From Streptomyces cinerochromogenes (GTDB lineage Bacteria; Actinomycetota; Actinomycetes; Streptomycetales; Streptomycetaceae): DNA of 64,000 bases. Below the pieces are notes generated by a model. It did no database searches and was not told the DNA's origin. It worked only from the letters and a program-made list of their open reading frames with translations. Of this stretch, positions 15,987 through 23,844 are shown one piece after another (within the stretch, counting starts at the first letter, position 1; each line of letters opens with the position of its first letter). Made by a program: the position numbers and the translations under genes. The stretch covers positions 62,001-126,000 of the forward strand of contig NZ_BMRM01000003.1 in the NCBI RefSeq assembly GCF_014648635.1, given 5' to 3'.

Positions 15987-17770
15987 CAGTCGTTCACCGC
16001 CGTCGTCCCGCCGCCGGCACCCGGCTCCGCCGCGATCCGGTCGAGCGCGGCGGCCAGACCCGCGACGGTCGGCGAGGCCAGCAGATCGCGTACCGAGATC
16101 CGCAGACCGGTGCTGCGCCGCAGCTCGGACACGGCGCGGGCGGCCAGCAGCGAGTGACCGCCGAGCGCGAAGAAGTCCGCGTCCACGTCCGGCACGGACC
16201 GGCCGAGTACGTCCTCCCAGGCGGCCCGCACCTGGCGTTCGCGCGGTGTCCGCGCCGGGCGTCCTCCGGGGCGGGCGGCGATCTCGTCGGCCGCCCGCGC
16301 CAGCGCGGCCCGGTCCACCTTGCCGGACGGCGTGGTCGGCAGCGCGTCGACGGTGATCACCACCGCGGGGACCACGGCGGAGGGGAGCCGGGTGGCGCAG
16401 TGGGCGATGACCCGTGCCGGCCAGTCCGGCGCGGCCGTCTGCGGGCCGCCGAGGACCGCCAGACCGAGGTTGTCGCCCGTGGCGGTGCGGAAGGCGGCAC
16501 AGGCGCGCACCCCCGGCAGCTCGCCCGCCGTCCGTTCCACCTCCGGGAGTTCCACCCGGAAACCGCGCACCTTGACCTGTTCGTCGGCCCGGCCCGCGTG
16601 GCGCAGCTGCCCGTCCGGCAGCCGGCTCACCAGGTCGCCCGTCCGGTACATCCGTGCGCCGGGCCCGGCGCACGGGTCGTCGACGAAGGACCGCTCGGTG
16701 AGGTCAGGGCGGTTGCGGTAGCCGCGGGCCACGCCGGGCCCGCCGATGTACAGCTCGCCCACCTCCCCGGGCGGTGTGGGGCTGCCGTCCTCGGCGAGGA
16801 CGTGGACGTGGTAGCCGGTCAGGGGGCGGCCGATGGTGGTGACGTCGTCTCCCCGGGCGCTGTCCGCCCAGGTCGCGGCGATCGTCGTCTCCGTCGGCCC
16901 GTAGACGTTGAGCACGCGCAGGCCGTCGGGCAGCCGCCGGACCAGGCCGGGCGGGCACGGCTCACCGGCCAGGACCAGTGTCTCCACGCCGTCCAGCGCG
17001 TCCGTGCAGGTGGCGAGCAGAGAGGGGGTCAGGCAGACGGTGCGCGGCCGTGCCGCGGAGATCTGCTCGGCCAGGTCGCCCGCGGCCTCGTGGTTCAGGT
17101 CGATGATCGCCGTGCCCTGTCCGTGGAGCAGGTGGAGCAGGACGCACCACAGCCATCCGTCGAAGGCGGGGGAGACGGCGTTGATCCCCGTGCCGCCGGA
17201 GGGCAGTTCCAGTTCGGCGAGCGCCCGGAGGAACGCGTCCAGGTTCCCGTAGGTGACCTCGACGCCCTTGGGCCATCCCGTCGTGCCGGAGGTGTAGACG
17301 ACGTAGGCGGTGTCGTCCGGGCCGGCTGCGGCGAGCGGGGCCGTTCCGGCGGACGCGGCCGTGTCCGAGGGCGCGTCCGGCTCCGTGACGCGGCGCAGGC
17401 GCGGGACCGAGGCTCCGGCGGGAAGTGAGCCCAGCAGCATCCGGACGTCGGCGTCCTTGAGGACGTAGCTCAGCCGGTCGGCGGGGTTGCGGTCGTCCAG
17501 GGGCACCAGGGCGGCCCCCGCCCGCAGTACGGCCAGCACGCCGACGACCTGCCGGTAGGACCGGCCGTGGCTGACGCCGACGGCGGTGCCGGGGCCGGCG
17601 CCGCCGCTGCGCAGGACGGCGGCCAGGGCACGCACCTCTTCGCTCAGCCGGCGGAAGGTGAGAACGCCGTCCGGCGCGGACACCGCCGTGGCCTCCGGCG
17701 TTCTCGCAGCCCATGCCTCCACTGCTTCGAGCAGGGGAAGCGGCCTGCCCCCGTGGTCCGCTCGATTCAC
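15986..17770 (-). CDS. stand-alone NRPS didomain: adenylation and peptidyl carrier protein
   Basis: A 594-residue A-PCP protein with no condensation or thioesterase domain. The adenylation core motifs are YTSGTTGWPKG (A3, about residue 160), YGPTETT (A5), GELYIGGPGVARGY (A6), YRTGD (A7) and PTTPSGKVDR (A10). The carrier domain motif FALGGHSLLAAR holds the phosphopantetheine Ser. Reading the binding pocket by eye gives D-G-W-S-V-A-V-I-A-K, close to aromatic-residue codes. Directly upstream of the thioesterase and P450, it likely tethers an aromatic amino acid, probably (chloro)tryptophan. The GTG at 17770 has a near-perfect GGGGAGGAAAT binding site. No MbtH gene is seen. Confidence 0.93.
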   Translation of the reverse strand: MNRADHGGRPLPLLEAVEAWAARTPEATAVSAPDGVLTFRRLSEEVRALAAVLRSGGAGPGTAVGVSHGRSYRQVVGVLAVLRAGAALVPLDDRNPADRLSYVLKDADVRMLLGSLPAGASVPRLRRVTEPDAPSDTAASAGTAPLAAAGPDDTAYVVYTSGTTGWPKGVEVTYGNLDAFLRALAELELPSGGTGINAVSPAFDGWLWCVLLHLLHGQGTAIIDLNHEAAGDLAEQISAARPRTVCLTPSLLATCTDALDGVETLVLAGEPCPPGLVRRLPDGLRVLNVYGPTETTIAATWADSARGDDVTTIGRPLTGYHVHVLAEDGSPTPPGEVGELYIGGPGVARGYRNRPDLTERSFVDDPCAGPGARMYRTGDLVSRLPDGQLRHAGRADEQVKVRGFRVELPEVERTAGELPGVRACAAFRTATGDNLGLAVLGGPQTAAPDWPARVIAHCATRLPSAVVPAVVITVDALPTTPSGKVDRAALARAADEIAARPGGRPARTPRERQVRAAWEDVLGRSVPDVDADFFALGGHSLLAARAVSELRRSTGLRISVRDLLASPTVAGLAAALDRIAAEPGAGGGTTAVND

Positions 17771-17823
17771 ATTTCCTCCCCTTGCGTCCGGCACGCCCCG
17801 GTGCGGCGGCGTGCCCGGTGGCG

Positions 17824-18954
17824 TCAGGTGAACAGGTCCCATTCCGCACGGTTCTTGACGGCCCGTTCGGTGCCGGGGTCGGCTTCGAGTTCCGCGAGCA
17901 GCCGGGCGTTGTGCCGGCGTACGAGGTCGGACGCCGGCACCAGCGGGCTGTCGGGGGACAGGTCGAGCATCCACAGCGGGCGCAGTTCGGCGCCGCGCAG
18001 GACCTTCGCCTCCAGGGCCTTCTTGCCGGCGTGCACCCAGCGGACGCCCAGTTCCCCGGCCAGCCTGATCTGGCTGTAGTAGACGAGGTTGAAGTACTCC
18101 TCGCAGCCCACCAGGCGGTCGTAGTCGAAGCTCGCCCACCGCAGGTACACGGCGTCACCCCACACGTAGTACAGGCAGAACCCGATCAGCGCTCCGTCGG
18201 GCCCGTGGCACAGGGCCACACGACCGGCCGGCCCGGTCATCCGCGCGTACCGCTCGAACTCGACGCGGAACTCGGGGGTCCTGGTCGGGTACCCGTACTT
18301 GAGGGCCATGGAGTTGGCCAGTGCGGGCAGCTGCTCCCAGCAGTCGAGCAGACCGACGTGCGTCATGCGGCAGCCGGCCTCCTCGAAGGCCCGTACCTCC
18401 CGGCGGACCGCCACCCGCCGTTTCGACGTCAGGGAGGCCAGCCAGGCGTCCCACCCGCCGGGCGGCACCTCGATCCAGGCGTCGGGTTCCAGCAGTACGG
18501 GCTGCGCCTCCACGCCGGCGGCGCGCAGCAGCGTCACGTCCTCGGTGCCGAGGTACATCGCCACGCACGCCTTCTCGCGCATCTCCAGCCGGTCGTGGGC
18601 CTGCCGGATCCGGGCGAGCAGTTCACGCAGGAGAGCGGGGTCGTCCGAGTCGCGCAGCACGTGCGACTGGTAGGCCAGCCGGGGGCCGACGAGCAGTCCG
18701 CCGGCCGGAGGGGCGGGCAGGTCCCGGCCGGTGAGGATCTTCTGCCAGTGGTAGTTGAGGGGCTGGGTCCCGTCGAACTCCACGGTCGGTACGGCCGCCA
18801 GCCCGGCCGCCGTGGCCGCGTGCACCGCGCCCACGGTCGCTCCGGGATAGTCGGCGCAGTGCCTCAGCCACGTGCCCGACGAGTAGAAGTGGTCCGCGGC
18901 CAGGGCGTCCCAGGTCTCCGCGTCGAGACCGCCCAGCACACTGTCGTCCGTCAT
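17824..18954 (-). CDS. GNAT/FemAB-like acyl or aminoacyl transferase
   Basis: A 376-residue protein resembling the BioF2/FemAB-like GNAT group (peptidoglycan-type transferases). The N-terminal half carries YHWQKILTGRDLP. The C-terminal GNAT half has KRRVAVRREVRAFEEAGC, then ALIGFCLYYVWGDAVYLRWASFDYDR and HAGKKALEAKVLRG. Relatives transfer aminoacyl groups from tRNA, or acyl groups, to amines; this one could add a residue to the chlorinated unit. The ATG at 18954 overlaps the flavin reductase stop as ATGA, so it belongs to the operon. The donor and acceptor are unknown. Confidence 0.75.
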   Translation of the reverse strand: MTDDSVLGGLDAETWDALAADHFYSSGTWLRHCADYPGATVGAVHAATAAGLAAVPTVEFDGTQPLNYHWQKILTGRDLPAPPAGGLLVGPRLAYQSHVLRDSDDPALLRELLARIRQAHDRLEMREKACVAMYLGTEDVTLLRAAGVEAQPVLLEPDAWIEVPPGGWDAWLASLTSKRRVAVRREVRAFEEAGCRMTHVGLLDCWEQLPALANSMALKYGYPTRTPEFRVEFERYARMTGPAGRVALCHGPDGALIGFCLYYVWGDAVYLRWASFDYDRLVGCEEYFNLVYYSQIRLAGELGVRWVHAGKKALEAKVLRGAELRPLWMLDLSPDSPLVPASDLVRRHNARLLAELEADPGTERAVKNRAEWDLFT

Positions 18955-19514
18955 GCCGATCGCTTCCTCACGCCGTCCGTCCGGACGGCCTTCCTCTTCG
19001 GTGGTGATCCTTCCGCGACGGCGGGCTCGTCGCCGTGCCCGGGTCCGTCCGGCCAGCGGGCGTAGCGTCGCATCCCGTACAGCAGCGGCGGCCTTCCGTT
19101 GGTGACGGTGTGGGCGACCTCCCCCAGCACCACGGTGTGGTCACCGACGGCGTGGGTGGCGCGTACCCGGCACTCCGCCATGGCCGCCGAGCAGTCCGGC
19201 AGCCAGGGGACCCCCGCGGGCGAGGGCTCCCAGGAGACCGCCGAGAACCGGTCGACGTCGCGGGCCGAGAACAGCTCGGACATGTCGCGGGCGTCCCGGT
19301 CGAGCATGTTGACGCCGAACGTGCCCGTCCGCACGGCCGCCAGCGTGGCGCTGTCGCTGCGCAGGCACACCAGGAGGGTCGGCGGGTCGGTGCAGACGCT
19401 GGCGACCGACGAGCAGGTCATGCCGACGGGCTCGCCGCGGGGACCGCGCGCCGTCACCACGGTGACCCCGCTGGGAAAACGGCTCATCAGGTCCCGGAAG
19501 CCGTCAGCGGGCAT
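18951..19514 (-). CDS. flavin reductase (FMN/FAD), partner of the halogenase
   Basis: A 187-residue protein of the flavin-reductase-like (HpaC/PrnF-type) family. It starts RDLMSRFPSGVTVVTARG, followed by GMTCSSVASVCTDPPTLLVCL and TFGVNMLDRDARDMSELF, then the conserved GDHTVVLGEV. It should supply reduced FAD to the tryptophan halogenase encoded directly upstream, and perhaps to the monooxygenase at 12486. The start at 19514 overlaps the halogenase end by eleven bases; an in-frame GTG some 40 bases upstream would add about 13 residues. The basic tail KRKAVRTDGVRKR is unusual. Confidence 0.93.
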   Translation of the reverse strand: MPADGFRDLMSRFPSGVTVVTARGPRGEPVGMTCSSVASVCTDPPTLLVCLRSDSATLAAVRTGTFGVNMLDRDARDMSELFSARDVDRFSAVSWEPSPAGVPWLPDCSAAMAECRVRATHAVGDHTVVLGEVAHTVTNGRPPLLYGMRRYARWPDGPGHGDEPAVAEGSPPKRKAVRTDGVRKRSA

Positions 19515-21132
19515 GGCGGTCGCCGTCGCCGGAGCCGGCGGACGCTCCGTGGAAGTCACGCAGATAGTCGTACATGGTCGGCAGGGTCTGCGACAGCTCC
19601 CGCTGCCGCCGGGCCACACCGTCGAACATTCTCCGCGCGGACGCGCGCGTGTCACGGCCGTACGCGAGCGGAGCGATGGGCCGCTCCGGCAGCATGCCGA
19701 GGCCGGCGAAGATGCAGTAGTAGCTGCCGTTGGTCCAGAAGTTGCGGAACTCCGCCTCGAAGTTGCCGTAGTACGTCGACTCGTCGGCGGTCGGCAGGTT
19801 GACAGGAATGCCCTTGAGGTACATCTCCGCCTTCTCGCGGATCTCCTCGCCGAGGGTCAGGTCCTTGTTCGCCCGCCAGAAATCCGTGTCCTCGCGCGGC
19901 GAGAAATAGAAATGCGCCTGCAGGAAATCACGCGACTCGTCGTACATCGCCGCGATCTCCTTGTTGAAGCGATCCGCGAATATCGGACTGAAGCTCTTGT
20001 CCGGGAAATGCTTGGCCAACTGGTAGATGGCCGCGTAGGTGAAGTAGAGGCCGGTCGACTCCAGCGGCTCCAGAAAACACGACGACAGACCGATGCTGAC
20101 GCAGTTCTTCACCCAGGACCGCCGGTTACGACCCACCCGGAACCGGATCCGGTTGAACTCACGGTCGGCGGAGATCCCCCAGAGCGCGGTGAAGTCCCGT
20201 ACCGCCTCGTCCTCCGTCGCGAACGAGCTGGAATAGACGTATCCGGTGCCGAAGCGGCCGAGCAGCGGCGTCTTCCAGGCCCACCCCGACTTCATGGCGA
20301 TGGACGAGGTGTACGGCTCGATCCCGCGGGCCGCGTCGTCGTGCGGCACCGGGCAGGCCAGGGCGCTGTCGCAGAGCAGGTGGTCGCTCTGGTCGAGGAA
20401 CGGCTCCTCCATGACCTGGTTGATCAGTGCGCCGCGGAAGCCGGAGCAGTCGATGAACAGGTCGCCCTCGATGGTGCGCCCGCTCTCCGTGCGCAGGGAG
20501 CGGATGAAGCCGTTCTGGTCCAGCTGGACGTCCACCATCCGGTCCTGGACGTGCTGTACCTGCTGCTTCTCCACCGACCAGCGGCGCAGGTAGTCGGCGA
20601 CCAGATGGGCGTCGAAGTGCCAGGCGTACCGGGTGGCGGGCCGGCCGTCGGGGTGGCGCGGGGCGAGGTTGCGGTCCATCAGCACCGGGTCGACGAAGCA
20701 GCTGTAGTCGAAGGGCAGGTCGGTCTCGCCGCGCGCCGCGCGGTCGGACCAGTGGTGGGTGATCGGGACGCCGTCCTCCTGCGGAAGGATGCCGAACGGG
20801 TGGTAGAAGTGGTCCGGCCGGCCGTTCAGCGTGCGTGCGGTGGGACTTCCCTCACCGGGGGTCCGCCAGTTGATGAATTTCACGGCCATCTTGAAGGAGG
20901 CGTTGCACTCGCGCATCCACTCGTCCTCCGGGATGCCGAGGAAATCGAAGAAGACGCGCTGCAGGTTCGGCACGGTGGCCTCGCCGACCCCGATCTTCGG
21001 AATGGCAGGCGCTTCGAGAACCGTGATGCGCACCGCTCCCTGTAACGCCTTGCCGAGATACGCGGCGCTCATCCACCCCGCCGTGCCGCCGCCGAGGATC
21101 ACTATGTGTTCGATGTTGTCCGACACCGACAT
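19504..21132 (-). CDS. FAD-dependent tryptophan halogenase
   Basis: A 542-residue flavin-dependent halogenase of the RebH/Thal/PrnA group. The FAD-binding GGGTAGW is at residues 14-20, the catalytic Lys at 81 in NASFKMAVKFINWR, and the catalytic Glu 358 in LEPLESTG. The WxWxIP motif is WAWKTP (284-289), with Thr in place of Ile. It should chlorinate the indole ring of free Trp using HOCl made from FADH2, O2 and chloride. From memory of the published Thal-to-RebH switch residues, Val54, Val84, Gly469 and Ser470 match the 6-halogenase Thal, while Thr360 matches RebH. The binding site GGAGG abuts the ATG, so a GTG at 21126 may be the true start. Confidence 0.95.
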   Translation of the reverse strand: MSVSDNIEHIVILGGGTAGWMSAAYLGKALQGAVRITVLEAPAIPKIGVGEATVPNLQRVFFDFLGIPEDEWMRECNASFKMAVKFINWRTPGEGSPTARTLNGRPDHFYHPFGILPQEDGVPITHHWSDRAARGETDLPFDYSCFVDPVLMDRNLAPRHPDGRPATRYAWHFDAHLVADYLRRWSVEKQQVQHVQDRMVDVQLDQNGFIRSLRTESGRTIEGDLFIDCSGFRGALINQVMEEPFLDQSDHLLCDSALACPVPHDDAARGIEPYTSSIAMKSGWAWKTPLLGRFGTGYVYSSSFATEDEAVRDFTALWGISADREFNRIRFRVGRNRRSWVKNCVSIGLSSCFLEPLESTGLYFTYAAIYQLAKHFPDKSFSPIFADRFNKEIAAMYDESRDFLQAHFYFSPREDTDFWRANKDLTLGEEIREKAEMYLKGIPVNLPTADESTYYGNFEAEFRNFWTNGSYYCIFAGLGMLPERPIAPLAYGRDTRASARRMFDGVARRQRELSQTLPTMYDYLRDFHGASAGSGDGDRHAR

Positions 21133-21143
21133 CCTCCGTTTCT

Positions 21144-21192
21144 CAGGGGCGTGCCCCAGGGCGCATTGTACCCGCGTGCGCTTCCTCGGCAA
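21144..21192 (-). promoter_or_regulatory. likely promoter and 5' UTR hairpin of the halogenase operon
   Basis: On the minus strand TTGCCG (21187-21192) and TACAAT (21165-21170), 16 bases apart, form a good sigma-70-type promoter. The transcript would start near 21158 and carry a GGGGC-AC-GCCCC hairpin (about 21144-21155) just before the ribosome-binding site. No other promoter of this quality is seen within the operon. Confidence 0.6.
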
Positions 21193-21437
21193 TGGTTTTC
21201 CGTGCGTCGTCCGCCGCAAACACGTCGCGGCATTTTGCCAAATCATTCCCTTGCTGTTGTCGGGGGTAGTCGGAATATGAGGAAACAAGTCGCGAACCTG
21301 GTGCTCCGTGGCGATTCGCCGGGTGTGAGGTCAGGTGTTTCCTGAGTGGTTGTACATCCCTGCTCCCCAGTAGGTGGACATCCCCGGACGGCGAGCCTAT
21401 TTCCGGAAATCCGTCGGCATTCCGGGGCCGACCGCAC
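21193..21437. other. intergenic region between halogenase and glpD with palindrome
   Basis: No gene is seen. It is AT-richer than its surroundings. A perfect 12-bp palindrome ATTTCCGGAAAT lies at 21399-21410, and GGCA-TTT-TGCC near 21231. Either could be a regulator site for the biosynthetic operon; no cluster-situated regulator is encoded nearby. Confidence 0.4.
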
Positions 21438-21473
21438 ACCGGCGCCCGGGCTCGCGCGAGCCCGGGCGCCGGT
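21438..21473 (-). terminator. 36-bp perfect palindrome, terminator of glpD
   Basis: The 36 bases form one perfect inverted repeat with 18-base arms (centre between 21455 and 21456), beginning 23 bases after the glpD stop. Such long GC stems without a T run act as terminators in Streptomyces. Confidence 0.8.
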
Positions 21474-21495
21474 CGTCATGGTTCCGCTCCGCCCG

Positions 21496-23070
21496 TCAGG
21501 GACGCAGCGCGGCCGCCCTCTCCAGCATGTCCCGTGCGACGGTGAGGACTTCGGCGCGGTCCGCGGGGACCAGACCGATGCGGGTGCGGCGGTCGAGGAG
21601 GTCGGACTCGTCCAGGGCGCCCTCGTGCCGGACCGCCCAGAGGAGTTCGGCCCGGGTGACGGGGTGGCCGGGCAGGACCGGTTCGGCCAGGGCGGGGTCC
21701 CCGGCGGCGAGGGCGTGGATCGCCACGGCCTCGGTGCCGTACCGGCGGACCAGACGGCGGGGCGCGGGCAGCGCGCGCAGCCGTGCGGGGGAGGCCGCAC
21801 CGGTCAGCGGCAGCGCGGCGGTGGGGGAGGGGCCGGCACGCAGGCCCCGCGACTCCACCACGGCGTCGACGGCGTCCTGCGCCATCCGCCGGTAGGTGGT
21901 GAGCTTGCCGCCGACGACGGTGGTGACCCCGTCCGGGGAGGCCACCACCGCGTGCCGGCGGGAGATGTCGGCGGTGCGGGCCGGGGCGTCGGTGCCGGCG
22001 GACGTGTCCAGCAGCGGGCGCAGCCCGGCGAAGGAGCCGACGACCTCCTCCCGGGTCACGGGGATGTCCAGGGCGGAGCCGAGCACGTCCAGGAGGAAGC
22101 CGATGTCGGTCTCCGGCACCTCCGGCACGTCCGGGATGCCGCCGTCGACCGGCTCGTCGGTGAGCCCGACGTAGACCCGGCCGTCCCCCTGCGGCAGCAC
22201 CAGGACGAAGCGGTTGGTCTCCCCGGGCACCGGGATGTGCAGGCCCGCCGGCAGGATGCCGAGCCGCTCCGAGCGCAGTACCAGGTGGGTGCCGCGGGAC
22301 GGGCGGATCCGGATGCCGTCGGCGAGGGTGCCCGCCCACACCCCGGTGGCGTTGATCACGGCGCGGGCCCTGATCTCGCCCTCCTCGCCGGTGAGTTCGT
22401 CCCGGATCCGGGCGCCCGTCCCGGTCAGCTCCAGCGCCCGTACCCGGGTCAGCACGCGGGCGCCGTGCGCGGCGGCCGTCCGGGCCAGGGCGGTGACCAG
22501 GCGGGCGTCGTCGGTCAGCTTGCCGTCCCAGGACAGCAGCCCGCCGCGCAGCCCGGCCGCGCGCACCGAGGGCGCCAGGTGCCGGGCCTCCGTCGCCGAG
22601 AGCCGGCGCGGGGCGGGCAGCACCTGGCGGGGGGTCCGGGCGGCCAGCCGCAGTACGTCCCCGGCCCGGAACCCGGCCCACGCCAGCGAGGCCTGTGCCC
22701 GGGAGACCAGCGGGGTCAGCGGCAGTACGAACGGCTGGGCGGCCACCAGGTGCGGGGCCGTCCGGGTCATCAGCACCCCGCGTTCGACCGCGCTCTCGTG
22801 GGCGACGTCGAACTGCGCGGAGGCCAGGTAGCGCAGCCCGCCGTGGATGAGCTTCGAACTCCAGCGGGAGGTGCCGAACGCCAGGTCGTGGGCGTCCACC
22901 GCGACGACGTCCAGGCCCCGGGCCGCCGCGTCCAGGGCGGCTCCGGCGCCCGTGGCGCCCAGTCCGACGACCAGGACGTCGGCCACCCGGCCGTCCGCGG
23001 CCTCGGCCAGTTCCCGGCGGCGCCGGTGCGTGCTGAGGGACGTGCCGGGCGCGGCCTCGGTGTGGCTCAT
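21496..23070 (-). CDS. glpD: glycerol-3-phosphate dehydrogenase/oxidase
   Basis: A 524-residue FAD enzyme of the GlpD family, oxidising sn-glycerol-3-phosphate to dihydroxyacetone phosphate at the membrane. The FAD-binding motif VLVVGLGATGAGAALDAAARGLD appears as a GxGxxG loop near residue 37, and the family signature SSKLIHGGLRYL near 72. C-terminal FAGLRPLL and the DUF2236-like C-terminal helical domain are present. Length is normal. It forms an operon with the upstream TetR gene (ATGA overlap) and is divergent from an alkyl-DHAP-synthase-like gene, whose substrate pool derives from DHAP. Confidence 0.92.
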   Translation of the reverse strand: MSHTEAAPGTSLSTHRRRRELAEAADGRVADVLVVGLGATGAGAALDAAARGLDVVAVDAHDLAFGTSRWSSKLIHGGLRYLASAQFDVAHESAVERGVLMTRTAPHLVAAQPFVLPLTPLVSRAQASLAWAGFRAGDVLRLAARTPRQVLPAPRRLSATEARHLAPSVRAAGLRGGLLSWDGKLTDDARLVTALARTAAAHGARVLTRVRALELTGTGARIRDELTGEEGEIRARAVINATGVWAGTLADGIRIRPSRGTHLVLRSERLGILPAGLHIPVPGETNRFVLVLPQGDGRVYVGLTDEPVDGGIPDVPEVPETDIGFLLDVLGSALDIPVTREEVVGSFAGLRPLLDTSAGTDAPARTADISRRHAVVASPDGVTTVVGGKLTTYRRMAQDAVDAVVESRGLRAGPSPTAALPLTGAASPARLRALPAPRRLVRRYGTEAVAIHALAAGDPALAEPVLPGHPVTRAELLWAVRHEGALDESDLLDRRTRIGLVPADRAEVLTVARDMLERAAALRP

Positions 23071-23714
23071 GGCGTCAGGGTCCTCTCCAGGAGGGTGCGC
23101 AGTTCGCCGAGGAACGCGGCGGAGTCCAGCTCCGGATCGTCCTCGTCAGTCATCGTGCGCAGGGACAGGGTGAAGGACTGCACGGTCAACAGCAGGGCGC
23201 GGGCCTGCCGTTCGGTGTGGCCGGGCCGTACCGAGCCGTCCGCGTGGCCCTCGCGCAGGGCGTCGGCCAGCAGCGCCAGCAGCGCCTCCTGGCTCGCGCC
23301 GCGCCGGTCGAGGACGTACGGCAGGAGCAGTTCCGGATCGACGTCGACGATCTTGTGGAAGAGGGGGTGCGCGCGGAACGCCTCGACGCCGGCCACCAGT
23401 CCGTCCACGATCCGGGTCCGCGTCGTGACGCCGGGCGCGGGTTCCGGTATGGCGCGGGTGGCCACGCCGATCCACTCCCGGGTCATCAGATCGCCGACCA
23501 GGGTGCGCAGATCGGGCCAGCGCCGGTACAGGGTCATCCGGGAGACGCCGGCGCGGCGGGCGACGTCGGCGAGCGTGGTGCGGCGCACTCCGACGGCCAG
23601 CACGCAGTCGCGTACCGCGTCGAGCACGGGGTCGTTGTCGGAACCGTTGCCCGGGCCGCTGTCCGAGCCGTTGCCCGGCGCGCTGCCCGAACCGTTGTGA
23701 CGAATAGGCGTCAT
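23067..23714 (-). CDS. TetR family regulator of the lipid module
   Basis: A 215-residue TetR protein. The first 28 residues are a low-complexity Gly/Ser/Asn/Asp tract (GSGSAPGNGSDSGPGNGS) coded by an imperfect 24-base repeat. The helix-turn-helix is TTLADVARRAGVSRMTLYRRW. It sits in the gap between glpD (which it overlaps) and the divergent FAD-enzyme gene. A palindrome-like site starts one base upstream of its start codon, so it is probably autoregulated and controls both directions. The ligand is unknown, perhaps a lipid or acyl-CoA. Confidence 0.9.
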   Translation of the reverse strand: MTPIRHNGSGSAPGNGSDSGPGNGSDNDPVLDAVRDCVLAVGVRRTTLADVARRAGVSRMTLYRRWPDLRTLVGDLMTREWIGVATRAIPEPAPGVTTRTRIVDGLVAGVEAFRAHPLFHKIVDVDPELLLPYVLDRRGASQEALLALLADALREGHADGSVRPGHTERQARALLLTVQSFTLSLRTMTDEDDPELDSAAFLGELRTLLERTLTP

Positions 23715-23729
23715 GTGTCACAGTGTAAC
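23715..23729. promoter_or_regulatory. candidate TetR operator
   Basis: The 15 bases GTGTCACAGTGTAAC form an imperfect inverted repeat (GTnnCACnGTGnnAC) directly before the tetR start codon, in the tetR/FAD-enzyme divergent region. The position and symmetry fit a TetR-type operator. Confidence 0.55.
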
Positions 23730-23844
23730 GCCCCGGGGGCCGGACGGAAGCGGTACGGCCCCGGAGACGGCAGCCGAGCCGCGCCGCCCGAGCACCGGAC
23801 CGAGCACACCGACCAGCACACCGACCTGTGAGGACGACCGTTCA

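Noticed and set aside
21438-21473. Large palindrome as a replication or att site
   Set aside because: Its position 23 bases after the glpD stop and full self-complementarity fit a terminator; no integrase or tRNA is near.
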